From an uncultured Clostridia bacterium (GTDB lineage: Bacteria > Bacillota > Clostridia > UMGS1883): 40,883 nucleotides of DNA. The notes beneath the pieces are model-generated. The model did not search any database, was not told where the DNA came from, and saw nothing but the letters and a program-made list of their open reading frames with translations. Shown one piece after another: positions 31,947 through 40,130 of the stretch. Position 1 is the first letter of the stretch. The number at the start of each line of letters is the position of its first letter. The translations under genes and the position numbers were made by a program. The stretch lies in contig CANQRB010000014.1 of the NCBI GenBank assembly GCA_947626145.1, positions 1 to 40,883 of the forward strand, given 5' to 3'.

Positions 31947-33102
31947 CCGTTTCTCTTGCGGCCCGCTTCACGGCCTCCGCCACGGCGGCGGACACCCGGG
32001 CGTCCAGGGCGGCGGGGAGTATGTAGTCGGGGTTCAGCTCCTCCGGCGACACTAAGTCGGCGATGGCGTAGGCGGCGGCTATCTTCATTTCGTCGTTTAT
32101 CTCGACGGCTCTGGCGTCCAGCGCACCACGGAACACTCCCGGGAAGGCCAGCACGTTGTTTATCTGATTGGGGAAGTCGCTGCGGCCGGTTCCCACCACC
32201 AGCGCCCCGGCCTCCTTGGCCGCGTCGGGCATTACCTCTGGCACGGGGTTGGCCATGGCGAAAATTATGGGGTTTTCGTTCATGGTTTTTATCATTTCCG
32301 GCTTGAGCAGGTTGGCGGCGCTGACGCCGATAAAAAGATCGGCTCCCTTCACCGCGTCGGCCAGTGTGCCGCTGATGTTGTCGGGGTTGGTGTCCTCCGC
32401 CAGAGCGGTCAGGGCACCGTCCATGCCGGGCCGTCCCCGGTAAACAATGCCGTCGATGTCGGTCATTATCACGTTTTTCAGACCGTTCTTCATCAGCAGC
32501 CGGCAGATGGCGGTGCCCGCCGCTCCCGCGCCGCTGAACACGGCCTTTATCTCGCCCAGCTTTTTCCCCGCCAGCTTCAGAGCGTTGGTGACGGCGGCCA
32601 GTACGATTATGGCCGTGCCGTGCTGGTCGTCGTGGAACACGGGGATGTTCAGCTCCTCTTTCAGCCGCCGCTCTATCTCAAAGCAGCGGGGGGCGGCGAT
32701 GTCCTCGAGATTGATGCCGCCGAAGACCGGCTCCAGCAGCTTGACCGTGCGGACGATTTCCTCCACGTCGGTGGTGCCGAGACATATGGGAAAGGCGTCC
32801 ACTCCGCCGAATTCCTTAAAGAGCACGCTCTTGCCCTCCATGACGGGGATCGCTGCCTCGGGGCCTATATTGCCCAGCCCCAGCACGGCGGTGCCGTCGC
32901 TGACCACGGCCACAAGGTTGCCCTTGCGGGTGTAGTCGTAGACGGCGGCGGGGTTCTTGTGTATCTCCACACAGGGAGCCGCCACCCCCGGCGTGTAGGC
33001 GGTGGACAGGTCGTCCCGGGTCCTGAGAGGCACGGTGCTGACAACCTGTATCTTGCCCTGATGCTTTTTGTGGAGCTCAAGGGCCATTTCGCTGTAGTTC
33101 AT
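31930..33102 (-). CDS. Malic enzyme (malate dehydrogenase, oxaloacetate-decarboxylating)
   Basis: 390 residues, the short prokaryotic form without a PTA domain. It converts malate to pyruvate and CO2, making NAD(P)H. Seen: STVPLRTRDDLSTAYTPGVA (Tyr/Lys active-site region), GNLVAVVSDGTAVLGLGNIG, GGINLEDIAAPRCFEIE (metal-binding), NIPVFHDDQHGTAIIVLA, and the Rossmann GAGAAGTAI. NAD versus NADP use cannot be fixed by eye. The ATG overlaps the coaX stop (ATGA). Ribosome site GAAAGGA. Confidence 0.95.
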   Translation of the reverse strand: MNYSEMALELHKKHQGKIQVVSTVPLRTRDDLSTAYTPGVAAPCVEIHKNPAAVYDYTRKGNLVAVVSDGTAVLGLGNIGPEAAIPVMEGKSVLFKEFGGVDAFPICLGTTDVEEIVRTVKLLEPVFGGINLEDIAAPRCFEIERRLKEELNIPVFHDDQHGTAIIVLAAVTNALKLAGKKLGEIKAVFSGAGAAGTAICRLLMKNGLKNVIMTDIDGIVYRGRPGMDGALTALAEDTNPDNISGTLADAVKGADLFIGVSAANLLKPEMIKTMNENPIIFAMANPVPEVMPDAAKEAGALVVGTGRSDFPNQINNVLAFPGVFRGALDARAVEINDEMKIAAAYAIADLVSPEELNPDYILPAALDARVSAAVAEAVKRAARETGAARD

Positions 33103-33878
33103 GCTTTTGTTCCTTTCTGCATTTCGTATATTTCCTGAAGGCCGTCCAGCGTCAGCATTCCGTCTATCTCGTCGATGGACTTCGCCTCCCGGCTTATCAT
33201 GGCGGCCAGACCGCCGGTGGCGATTACCCTCGCATTGGGGCAGCCCATTTCCTCCTTCATCAGCCTGACGATATAGTCCACCTGGCCCGCGTAGCCGTGG
33301 AGGACGCCGGCCTGCATGCTTTCCACCGTGCTGCGGCCGATGATCCGGTCGGTGGGCGTCAGCTCGATGCGGGGCAGCTTGGCCGTCCGCTCGAACAGGG
33401 CCTCCACGCTTATCTTGACGCCGGGGCAGATGGCTCCGCCCAGATACTGGCCCTTTTCGTTGATAGCGCAGAAGGTGGTGGCCGTGCCGAAGTCCACCAC
33501 AACGGCCGGAACGGTGTGGCGCCGGATGACGGCCACGGCGTTTACCAGCCTGTCCGCACCCACCTCGCGGGGATTTTCATAGAGAATGTCCATGCCCAGA
33601 TCCATGTCGTTGGTGACCACTATCGGCGTCCGGCCAAGGTAGTCCTTCACCGCCCGCTCCAGAGAATACATCACAGGCGGCACCACAGAGCTGATTATAA
33701 CGCCGTCAATGTCGCTGCGGTCTATGCCCCTGTGGTTCAGAAGCTGGATGAACAGCAGCCCGTACTCGTCACGGCTCTTTTCCACCGAGGTCGCCACGCG
33801 GAAGTGGAACAGCCTCCGCTTTCCGTCATAGACCCCCATAACGATGTTGGTGTTGCCTACGTCTATTGCTACAAGCAT
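33099..33878 (-). CDS. coaX: Type III pantothenate kinase
   Basis: 259 residues. It makes 4'-phosphopantothenate, the first step of coenzyme A synthesis; the type III enzyme is not feedback-inhibited by CoA and needs a monovalent cation. ASKHA motifs are clear: LVAIDVGNTNIVMGVYDG, the EVGADRLVNAVA block with catalytic Asp, VVVDFGTATTFCAIN, and GGAICPGVKISVEALFERTA with the pantothenate site. The ribosome site is TAGGAGGC. It lies 10 bases after the YfcE gene and overlaps malic enzyme by 4 bases. No birA/dus partner gene is seen. Confidence 0.97.
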   Translation of the reverse strand: MLVAIDVGNTNIVMGVYDGKRRLFHFRVATSVEKSRDEYGLLFIQLLNHRGIDRSDIDGVIISSVVPPVMYSLERAVKDYLGRTPIVVTNDMDLGMDILYENPREVGADRLVNAVAVIRRHTVPAVVVDFGTATTFCAINEKGQYLGGAICPGVKISVEALFERTAKLPRIELTPTDRIIGRSTVESMQAGVLHGYAGQVDYIVRLMKEEMGCPNARVIATGGLAAMISREAKSIDEIDGMLTLDGLQEIYEMQKGTKA

Positions 33879-33888
33879 TTTTTGCCTC

Positions 33889-34368
33889 CTATAATATCCA
33901 GTCCACTATCGCCGAGCCGCACTTCCCGTCCGTTATTTCGAGAACCCCGAAGGTGGGGCCGCCGGACAGGGGTCGGGAGCAGCTGCCAGGGTTGAAGATG
34001 AGCACGCCCTCGTCGTTGGTGTCCTCGGGCACGTGGGTGTGGCCGTACAGGGCCGCCGAGCAGCCCCGTGCCTTCGCCGCCGCAATCAGGCCCTCGTGCC
34101 CCCGGCGGACGCCTCTGGTGTGGCCGTGGCAGAGGAAGATCCTCGCCCCTTCCAGCTCGATCACCGCTTCTGTGGGCCGGCCGCCGTAAAAGTCGTTGTT
34201 CCCCAGAACGGCGTACAGGGGATATTGGCCGTAATTTTTCTCCAGCCAGCGGACGTCCCGCTCGATGTCGCCCAGGTGTATGATGGCGTCAACGCCGCTC
34301 ACGGTGTTTATGGCCTTCTCCATACCCCGCACGTCCCCGTGGCTGTCCGAAAAAACCAGCGCGCGCAT
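33889..34368 (-). CDS. YfcE/MJ0936-type metallophosphoesterase
   Basis: 159 residues. The calcineurin-like motifs of small bacterial phosphodiesterases are all present: VFSDSHGD (D, H), HLGDIE, VLGNNDF, LCHGHTRG and YGHTHVPED, which bind two metal ions. Relatives hydrolyse model phosphodiesters; the natural substrate is unknown. It is the first gene of the seven-gene operon running to the aldolase gene, with a promoter 37 bases upstream. The ribosome site is GGGGGA. Confidence 0.94.
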   Translation of the reverse strand: MRALVFSDSHGDVRGMEKAINTVSGVDAIIHLGDIERDVRWLEKNYGQYPLYAVLGNNDFYGGRPTEAVIELEGARIFLCHGHTRGVRRGHEGLIAAAKARGCSAALYGHTHVPEDTNDEGVLIFNPGSCSRPLSGGPTFGVLEITDGKCGSAIVDWIL

Positions 34369-34404
34369 CCGCCTGTCCCCCTTTCGTTTTTTCTTATTTC
34401 CTAT

Positions 34405-34433
34405 ATTGTAACATAAACTTTCGCCGGTGTCAA
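34405..34433 (-). promoter_or_regulatory. Promoter of the YfcE-coaX-malic enzyme operon
   Basis: Minus strand: TTGACA (34428-34433), a 17-base spacer and TACAAT (34405-34410) preceded by TGT (extended -10). Confidence 0.85.
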
Positions 34434-34488
34434 CATTTATTCCGCCGCATAATATGAAATAAAGTGAATGTAAAAGGAGAAATCATAT

Positions 34489-34716
34489 ATGAAGGACGTT
34501 TTGTCCATGCTGAAGGGCATGGATCAGGCGGAGCTGGCCGCCGCGGTGAATAAGGCGAGGGCCTTTGTCAACACCCCCGAGGGAAAAGAGCTGGTGAACA
34601 GGCTCAAAAACGGCGGGGCGGTGGAGGGCCTTTCCGTCACCGACGAGGAGCGGGAACGGATCTCCGCACGTATTGCGAATGATCCCGAGCTGATGAAAAG
34701 ACTGTTGAAGAATTAG
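34489..34716 (+). CDS. Small helical protein, clostridial type, unknown function
   Basis: 75 residues. Charged, helix-rich: LSMLKGMDQAELAAAVNKAR, then NTPEGKELVNRLKNGG, then TDEERERISARIANDPELMK. No signal, membrane helix or cysteine. Small proteins with the 'NTPEGK.LV..LKNG' pattern are known to me from Clostridia but without a role. Ribosome site AAGGAGA at a good distance. The TAG stop codon lies inside the ATTAGGAATGAGGAAT end of a D-type repeat, so the present C-terminus may have been set by the repeat. Two other small genes follow after a gene-free repeat block. Confidence 0.72.
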   Translation: MKDVLSMLKGMDQAELAAAVNKARAFVNTPEGKELVNRLKNGGAVEGLSVTDEERERISARIANDPELMKRLLKN

Positions 34717-34956
34717 GAATGAGGAATGAGGAATACTGACGGAGCAGTTACAGCGTTTGCGAATATGTACCCTAAATGTAATAATGAAAAATACCTCCGT
34801 AGGGGCGCCCATCGGGCGTCCGCCATCAAACGTTTACGGCAACAATAATGAACGAAATTATAAATCAAATTTCCCTGTACCGCTTTACGGCAAAAACGAC
34901 AAATAACATAACTGCCGCACCGTTATTCCTCATTCCTCATTTCTAATTCCTAATTA
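34711..34956. repeat. D-type inverted-repeat element with nested repeat B
   Basis: Left end AATTAGGAATGAGGAATGAG... with a GAGCAGTTAC block; right end reads, in reverse, the same motif (GTTATTCCTCATTCCTCATT then CTAATTCCTAATTA). Repeat B lies inside on the minus strand (34799-34886). Same architecture as 24497-24826. Confidence 0.75.
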
Positions 34957-35303
34957 TAAACCAATACAGCGGCGCGCCGAGTCGACGCGCCCTACGGTAT
35001 ATACCTTGTCATGGTTAATGCGCTGCCGAAACACCGTTTTACGGTAAAAACGACAAATAACGTAATTGCCGCACCGTTATTCCTCATTTCTAATTCCTAA
35101 TTATAAACCAATACAGCGGCGCGCCGAGTCGTCGCGCCCTACGGTATATACCTTGTCATGGCTAATGCGCTGCCGAAACACCGCTTTACGGTAAAAACGA
35201 CAAATAACATAACTGCCGCATAATTATTCCTCATTCCTAATTCCTAATTCCTCATTAAAATCCGGCCGCCCGTCGGCCACACAACAAAAAAGGAAGTGTT
35301 ATC
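34717..35303. other. Gene-free stretch: mosaic of repeats A, B and D
   Basis: It holds a D-type element (34711-34956) with a reverse copy of repeat B inside (34799-34886), then a tandem repeat of about 150 bp (34896-35255) that carries repeat A twice. Only the ribosome site of the next gene (AAGGAAGTG) is seen at the end. No ORF is supported. Confidence 0.8.
34896..35255 (+). repeat. Tandem repeat, period about 147-154 bp
   Basis: The segment beginning ACGACAAATAAC recurs at 34896, 35050 and 35197. Each full unit carries an ATTCCTCA...CTAATTCC end of repeat D, a GCGC repeat A (34960-35000 and 35106-35145), and a CTTGTCATGG...TGCGCTGCCGAAACACCG block. The third unit is cut after the D-type end. 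Units differ by few bases, so the duplication looks recent. Confidence 0.8.
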
Positions 35304-35627
35304 ATGACCCTTGAAGAACAAATTTCCTCCGTGCTGAACGACCCCGAGGCGATGAGTAAGATCTCGTCCATAGCCTCCGCCCTTGGGGCGGGGACTCCGC
35401 CGGCCGCCGCTCCGCAGGAGCCATCGCCGCCGCCCGCGGCCGGTGGACTGAGGCTCCCCGACGTGAGCGGCGACAACAGGGCCCGGCTGCTCATGGCCCT
35501 TAAGCCGTTCCTCAGCAAAAAGCGCGCCCCCTATGTGGACAGCGCCGTGGCCATTCTCCGCCTGGCTCAGGTGGGAGCGCTGGGCGGCGCCCTCAGCTCC
35601 CTGCTGCCCGGCGGCTCCGGAGAGTGA
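35304..35627 (+). CDS. Small clostridial protein with NDPEAMSKI motif, unknown function
   Basis: 107 residues. An N-terminal helix (LEEQISSVLNDPEAMSKISS), a Pro/Ala-rich linker (about 28-48), then a helical C-part (RARLLMALKPFLSKKRAPYV and VAILRLAQVGAL). Cytosolic, no cysteine. The pairing of 'NDPEAM.KI' with 'LL.ALKPFL...R' is familiar from small conserved proteins of spore-forming Clostridia, but I cannot name a role. It lies 9 bases before another small gene, so they form a pair. Ribosome site AAGGAAGTG. Confidence 0.75.
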   Translation: MTLEEQISSVLNDPEAMSKISSIASALGAGTPPAAAPQEPSPPPAAGGLRLPDVSGDNRARLLMALKPFLSKKRAPYVDSAVAILRLAQVGALGGALSSLLPGGSGE

Positions 35628-35636
35628 GGCGGAAAA

Positions 35637-35903
35637 ATGAGAAGTCGAAGCATGAATCCCTTTTCGGCCGCCGTTCCCCTGCCGTCCGCCGTTCCCCTGC
35701 CGGGCCCCGCTCCGGAGCCTCTTCCCGCTCCGCCGCCCGCTTCACCCCCTCAGGCGTCCGGCGGACTGATGAAGCTGCTGAACGGATTTCAAAATGACGA
35801 TTATATCATTCTCGGAATAATTTTTGTGCTGTTTTTCGAGGGGTGCGACGATTATTTGTTGATCGCCGCCCTCGGTTATCTGTTTGTTATGGGAATATTG
35901 TGA
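35637..35903 (+). CDS. Small Pro-rich protein with C-terminal hydrophobic helix
   Basis: 88 residues. The first half is Pro/Ala/Ser-rich (VPLPSAVPLPGPAPEPLPAP), the second half has a DDYIILGIIFVLFFEGCDDY LLIAALGYL pattern: two short hydrophobic segments split by an acidic turn. This 'DD..L...IF.L.FE...DD.LLI.ALGYLF' pattern is typical of small proteins beside the preceding gene type in Clostridia. It is probably membrane-associated. The ribosome site is weak (GAGGCGG); a Met five codons further on is an alternative start. Function unknown. Confidence 0.7.
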   Translation: MRSRSMNPFSAAVPLPSAVPLPGPAPEPLPAPPPASPPQASGGLMKLLNGFQNDDYIILGIIFVLFFEGCDDYLLIAALGYLFVMGIL

Positions 35904-35952
35904 AAAAAACATGGCGATTTTTTATACATTTTTACTAAAATTAAATTTACTA

Positions 35953-35981
35953 TTTACAAATGAGAAAAAAAGTTTTATAAT
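35953..35981 (+). promoter_or_regulatory. Promoter of the secreted lectin-array gene
   Basis: TTTACA (35953-35958), a 17-base spacer, TATAAT (35976-35981). The leader of about 50 bases carries a small hairpin (CGGGT/ACCCG, about 35998-36010) and an AAGGAGGG ribosome site. Confidence 0.85.
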
Positions 35982-36039
35982 AGAATTATAATTATGTCGG
36001 GTTGTACCCGGCGCCAACTTCTAAGGAGGGAATTTCACT

Positions 36040-39000
36040 ATGAAAAAGGTGCTTTGCCTTTTGGTGGTTCTTACCATGGCTTTGGGTTGCATTGGTATCA
36101 GTGCGTCCGCGGCCGAGTACGGAACCGTACTTAACAACAATGTCGCCATGCTGGTCGGCAGCACGAGAGCCGTGGCCGGCAATACGCTGGTGACTATATC
36201 AGCCGCGCCCGCTGAGGTTGACGGTGAGATGCTTGTACCCGTAAGCGTCTTTGCCGACATTTTCGGCGGAACGGCGTATCAGGACGAGGCCTCCGGCTTT
36301 GTCGATGTAAGCTTCGGTGCGGATAAGGTTGTGGCCCTCCGTTCCGACAGCCAAACCTTTACCCTCAACGGCCGTGCTTACGGCTTTGACGTTGCTCCTC
36401 AGGAGGTCAACGGCGTTCTCATGGTTCCCATGAAGGAGATTGCCGAGGACGTGCTTGGCGAGTACTATTTCTATGATACCACCACAAAGCTTGCGGTAGT
36501 ATCCGGACGTAAGGTCCTCAAGGATTATGCCACCGACGGCGCGGTTATCGCCACGATAGCCAACGCCATAAACAGCGGCAGCCTTCCCCCCATCTCCGTT
36601 CCCGACTATTATGAGATAGACTGGAGCCAGTTTAACGATGTGGAGGATATTGCGGGCGGCGGCGCCAATGTCAGCAACGATCAGGGTCAGCTTCCCTTCG
36701 TAAGCGTGACGGTTTCCGCCGAGCCTGAGCCCCAGAACAACGGCAACAACCTTATCGACGGCAATCCCAGCAGCTTCTGGGCCATCGGCGATCTCGGCGG
36801 CAGCGCCGTCCTCGACATAGGTAAGGTAAACAATATGACCGAGATAAAGGTCGCTTTTGCCAAGTACACCGAGCGTGCCGCTCAGTACGAGGTTTGGGCG
36901 TCCGCGGACAACAAGAACTTTGACCGCATATTCTCCGGCGCCTCCGTTCAGGGTCAGCAGTGGGCTTCCCACGAGGTGAGCGGGGCTTACCGCTATGTGC
37001 GTATCGTATCCAACGGCAACAGCAATAACAGCACATGGAACAGTATAGCCGAGGTACAGGCCTTCAACGGCGGCGGCGGAGCCACAGCCAACACCCCCAC
37101 CGTTATCGTTACGGCCGATCCTATCCCCAACAGCGCTTTCACCTATACCGCCAGCGCTGAGCCCGAGCCCCAGAACAATGCGGCTATGGCTTTCGACAAC
37201 AACAACGATACATACTGGGCCGCCAGCAATGACGGCGGCGCTCAGAACCTGACGCTTACCCTGGGCGAGGCTACTTATGTGAGCTCCATCTCGCTCCACA
37301 TCCGTCCCTATGACGACGGCCGCAGCCTGAACTACGGCGTGGAATACAGCACCGACGGCTCCTCCTACACGAGCGTGTTCGACGGTCAGAGCCAGCCCGG
37401 CGGCGGCAGCGACGAGGCTTATCCGATAGACGCCAACGTAAAGAGCGTAAGAATTAATGTAAACGGCTCCACCACCGGCCCCTGGACCTCCATTTGTGAG
37501 GTTGTCCTCTACGGCGCGGCCAAGGAGACCGTTGTGGGCGGCGATACCGGCAGCTCCTCCGGTGCGGTTTCCGTGGGCGATGAGATACCCTCTTCCTCCT
37601 ACACCTATACCGCCACCGCCGAGCCCGAGGCCAACAACCCCGCCCGTTCCGCCTTTGACGGCAATCCCGACACCTTCTGGGCAGCCGAGAACAGCCAGAG
37701 CGTTACCATCGATCTGGGCGGCGCCAAGATGGTCGGCGGCGTGGGCGTTCAGATGCGCCACTACACCGACAACCCCAGCAGAGCGGTAAACTATACGGTT
37801 GAGTACAGCACCGACGGCGCCACATATACCAACGCCTTCAGCGGCGCGGCCGCTGCCGGCGGCGGCACCATGGAGACCCGCAATGTCGGCGTTGAGGCCC
37901 GCTATATCCGCGTGGGCGTTAACGGCTCCAATGAGGGCAGCTGGGCTTCCGTGGCCGAGATCAAGGTTTACGGTGCCGGTTCCACCGGTTCCGCCGGCGG
38001 TTCCGCTTCGGCCGGCTATAAGAATATGCCGTCCGTTTCCGGCCAGTTCATGCTCGCCGTGGCCGGCACCACCAATGTGCTCACCGTGGCTTCCGACAAC
38101 ACCACTCTCGGCGTCGGCGCCGACAGCGGCAACGCCTCCAAGTGGACGCTCAGCGGCTCTACCGTTATGAACGTGGGCTGCAATTACGCTATGGACGTGT
38201 TCAACCAGTCCATGGATGAGGGCGGCCAGGTCGGCGTTTGGGAGAGCAACGGCGGCACCAACCAGCAGTGGGCCTTCGAAAGCGACGGCGACGGCTACTA
38301 TGTAAGAAACTCCATGTCCGGCCTCTATCTTGCGGCCGTGGGCAATTCGATACAGCAGCGTTCCAAGGGCAGCGCCACCAAGTGGGTCGTTACCGACGGC
38401 ACAATGGACAGCGTTTCCGCCCCCGCTTCTACCGAAAGCTATAAGAATATGAGCTCCGTTTCCGGCGACTTCATGCTTGCCGTGGCCGGCACCACCAACG
38501 TTCTTTCCGTAGGCGGCGACGGCACGACCCTCGGCGTGGGCGCCTCCGAGCAAAAGTGGACCCTTGACGGCGGGGCTGTCAAGAACGTCACCACCGGCAA
38601 GTATATGGACGTGTTCAACGAGTCCTATGACGAGGGCGGTCAGGTCGGCGTTTGGGACGGCAACGGCGGCATCAATCAGCAGTGGTCCTTCGAGAGCGAC
38701 GGCGACGGTTATTATGTAAAGAGCGCCATGTCCGGCCTCTATCTGTCCGTGGTTGGCGGCGCCGTACAGCAGCGCTCCAGAGCCAGCGCCACCAAGTGGG
38801 TCGTTACCGACGGCACAAAGGTTACAGCTGCCGCAGGCGGCACCGCCGGCTCCAACACGGTTGATATCAGCACCATCGAGGGCGAGTATATCCTCACCGT
38901 GGACGGCACCAATGACTCTCTCGCCATCGGCCCCGACAACGAGCTCATCGTTACTCCTTATACCGGCAACCCCTCTCAGGCTTGGTATTCCGACACATCC

Positions 39001-40125
39001 TTTGTCGTAAATTCCGGCACCGGTCTTTGCATGGATGTTTATGAAAGCTCCGTAAGAACCGGTATCCTTATCTGCGCCACTCCCAAGGGCTCAAGCTCCA
39101 CTCAGAGATGGGACTTTGTGGCTGACGGAAACGGCTATGTCATCAAGAACCGTGAGACCGGCTTCTATATATCCGTCATCGACGGCCTTGTTCATCAGCG
39201 TGCCCTGGCCAACGCCACCCGCTTCGTGCTGACCTCCACCGGCAACGCCGTTGTACATCCTGAGGCAGTGGTTACCCCTGCCGGTTATGCCAATATGAGC
39301 AATGTTTCCGGCGAGTTCATGATTGCCGTATACGGCGGCACCGACGTGCTTTCCGTTAATGACGACAACTTCAGCCTCAGCGTAGGCGCTTCCGGCGGCA
39401 GATCCATGTGGAGCCTTGACGGCCAGTCCCTCAAAAACACCGCTTCCGGTCTGTATATGGATGTTTCCGACCAGTCCATGGACGACGGCCACGCCATCAT
39501 CGTTTGGGAAGGCAACGGCGGCACCAACCAGCAGTGGGCCCTTGAGAACGACGGCGACGGCTACTATATAAAGAGCGTTATGTCTGACCTCTACCTTTCC
39601 GTAGTCGGCAGCGACGTGCAGCAGAAGTCCCGCAACAGCGCAACCAAGTGGGTGATCACTGACGGCAGCACCGCCGAGACTGTCACCACTCCCGTTACTA
39701 CACCCGTTGTAACTCCTGTTGTCAACAACAGCAGCTACACCAACCTTGACATCCTTCCCGCCGAGTTCCTTCTGGTTCTCTACGGCACGGACGACGTTCT
39801 CACCGTTGCATCCGACAACGTTACCCTCGGTGTGAGCGCTTACACTCAGAGCGGCCAGCAGCAGTGGACCCTTGACGGCGTAAGCTTCAAGAATGTGGGC
39901 TGCGGTCTGGTAATGGACGTTTCCGGTCAGTCCAAGGACGACGGCGGCGCCATCTGCGTATGGGAAGCCAACGGCGGCGACAATCAGATCTGGGCCTTTG
40001 AAAAGGACGGCGACGGCTATTATGTAAAGAGCATCCTGTCCGGCCTCTATCTTTCCGTTGTTGACGGCAATGTACAGCAGAAGACAAAGGCGAGCGCAAG
40101 CAAGTGGATGATCGCCAACAAGTAA
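36040..40125 (+). CDS. Giant secreted lectin-array protein: stalk domain, 3 F5/8C, 5 RICIN repeats
   Basis: 1361 residues. Signal peptide 1-24 (VLCLLVVLTMALGCIGISAS). Residues about 35-165 form a copper-amine-oxidase N-like stalk domain (DGEMLVPVSVFADIFGG, NGVLMVPMKEIAEDVLGEYY). Three F5/8C (discoidin/CBM32) domains follow (about 217-345, 360-497, 515-645); each opens with an 'S/TAEPE.....A.D.N..TFWAA' motif and closes with 'W.S..E...YG'. Then come five RICIN beta-trefoil repeats of about 130-140 residues starting near 659, 800, 940, 1082 and 1232; each has 'NQQW.FE.DGDGYYVK' (Q-x-W) and 'SGLYLSVV' motifs, except the third, which is diverged. No catalytic domain and no LPXTG, SLH or C-terminal anchor. 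It should bind glycans outside the cell. The repeats keep similar codons. Confidence 0.9.
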   Translation: MKKVLCLLVVLTMALGCIGISASAAEYGTVLNNNVAMLVGSTRAVAGNTLVTISAAPAEVDGEMLVPVSVFADIFGGTAYQDEASGFVDVSFGADKVVALRSDSQTFTLNGRAYGFDVAPQEVNGVLMVPMKEIAEDVLGEYYFYDTTTKLAVVSGRKVLKDYATDGAVIATIANAINSGSLPPISVPDYYEIDWSQFNDVEDIAGGGANVSNDQGQLPFVSVTVSAEPEPQNNGNNLIDGNPSSFWAIGDLGGSAVLDIGKVNNMTEIKVAFAKYTERAAQYEVWASADNKNFDRIFSGASVQGQQWASHEVSGAYRYVRIVSNGNSNNSTWNSIAEVQAFNGGGGATANTPTVIVTADPIPNSAFTYTASAEPEPQNNAAMAFDNNNDTYWAASNDGGAQNLTLTLGEATYVSSISLHIRPYDDGRSLNYGVEYSTDGSSYTSVFDGQSQPGGGSDEAYPIDANVKSVRINVNGSTTGPWTSICEVVLYGAAKETVVGGDTGSSSGAVSVGDEIPSSSYTYTATAEPEANNPARSAFDGNPDTFWAAENSQSVTIDLGGAKMVGGVGVQMRHYTDNPSRAVNYTVEYSTDGATYTNAFSGAAAAGGGTMETRNVGVEARYIRVGVNGSNEGSWASVAEIKVYGAGSTGSAGGSASAGYKNMPSVSGQFMLAVAGTTNVLTVASDNTTLGVGADSGNASKWTLSGSTVMNVGCNYAMDVFNQSMDEGGQVGVWESNGGTNQQWAFESDGDGYYVRNSMSGLYLAAVGNSIQQRSKGSATKWVVTDGTMDSVSAPASTESYKNMSSVSGDFMLAVAGTTNVLSVGGDGTTLGVGASEQKWTLDGGAVKNVTTGKYMDVFNESYDEGGQVGVWDGNGGINQQWSFESDGDGYYVKSAMSGLYLSVVGGAVQQRSRASATKWVVTDGTKVTAAAGGTAGSNTVDISTIEGEYILTVDGTNDSLAIGPDNELIVTPYTGNPSQAWYSDTSFVVNSGTGLCMDVYESSVRTGILICATPKGSSSTQRWDFVADGNGYVIKNRETGFYISVIDGLVHQRALANATRFVLTSTGNAVVHPEAVVTPAGYANMSNVSGEFMIAVYGGTDVLSVNDDNFSLSVGASGGRSMWSLDGQSLKNTASGLYMDVSDQSMDDGHAIIVWEGNGGTNQQWALENDGDGYYIKSVMSDLYLSVVGSDVQQKSRNSATKWVITDGSTAETVTTPVTTPVVTPVVNNSSYTNLDILPAEFLLVLYGTDDVLTVASDNVTLGVSAYTQSGQQQWTLDGVSFKNVGCGLVMDVSGQSKDDGGAICVWEANGGDNQIWAFEKDGDGYYVKSILSGLYLSVVDGNVQQKTKASASKWMIANK

Positions 40126-40130
40126 TTGTC

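Noticed and set aside
34711-35255. CRISPR-like array
   Set aside because: The repeated ATTCCTCATTCCTAATT motifs are irregular, without unique spacers of constant length and without cas genes; they are repeat-element ends and a tandem duplication.
35998-36010. Riboswitch before the lectin-array gene
   Set aside because: The leader is only about 50 bases with one small 5-bp hairpin; too short for a known riboswitch.
36199-38553. 784-codon open frame antisense to the lectin-array gene
   Set aside because: The opposite strand has promoter, signal peptide and clear domains; this frame has none and its composition is typical of an antisense shadow.
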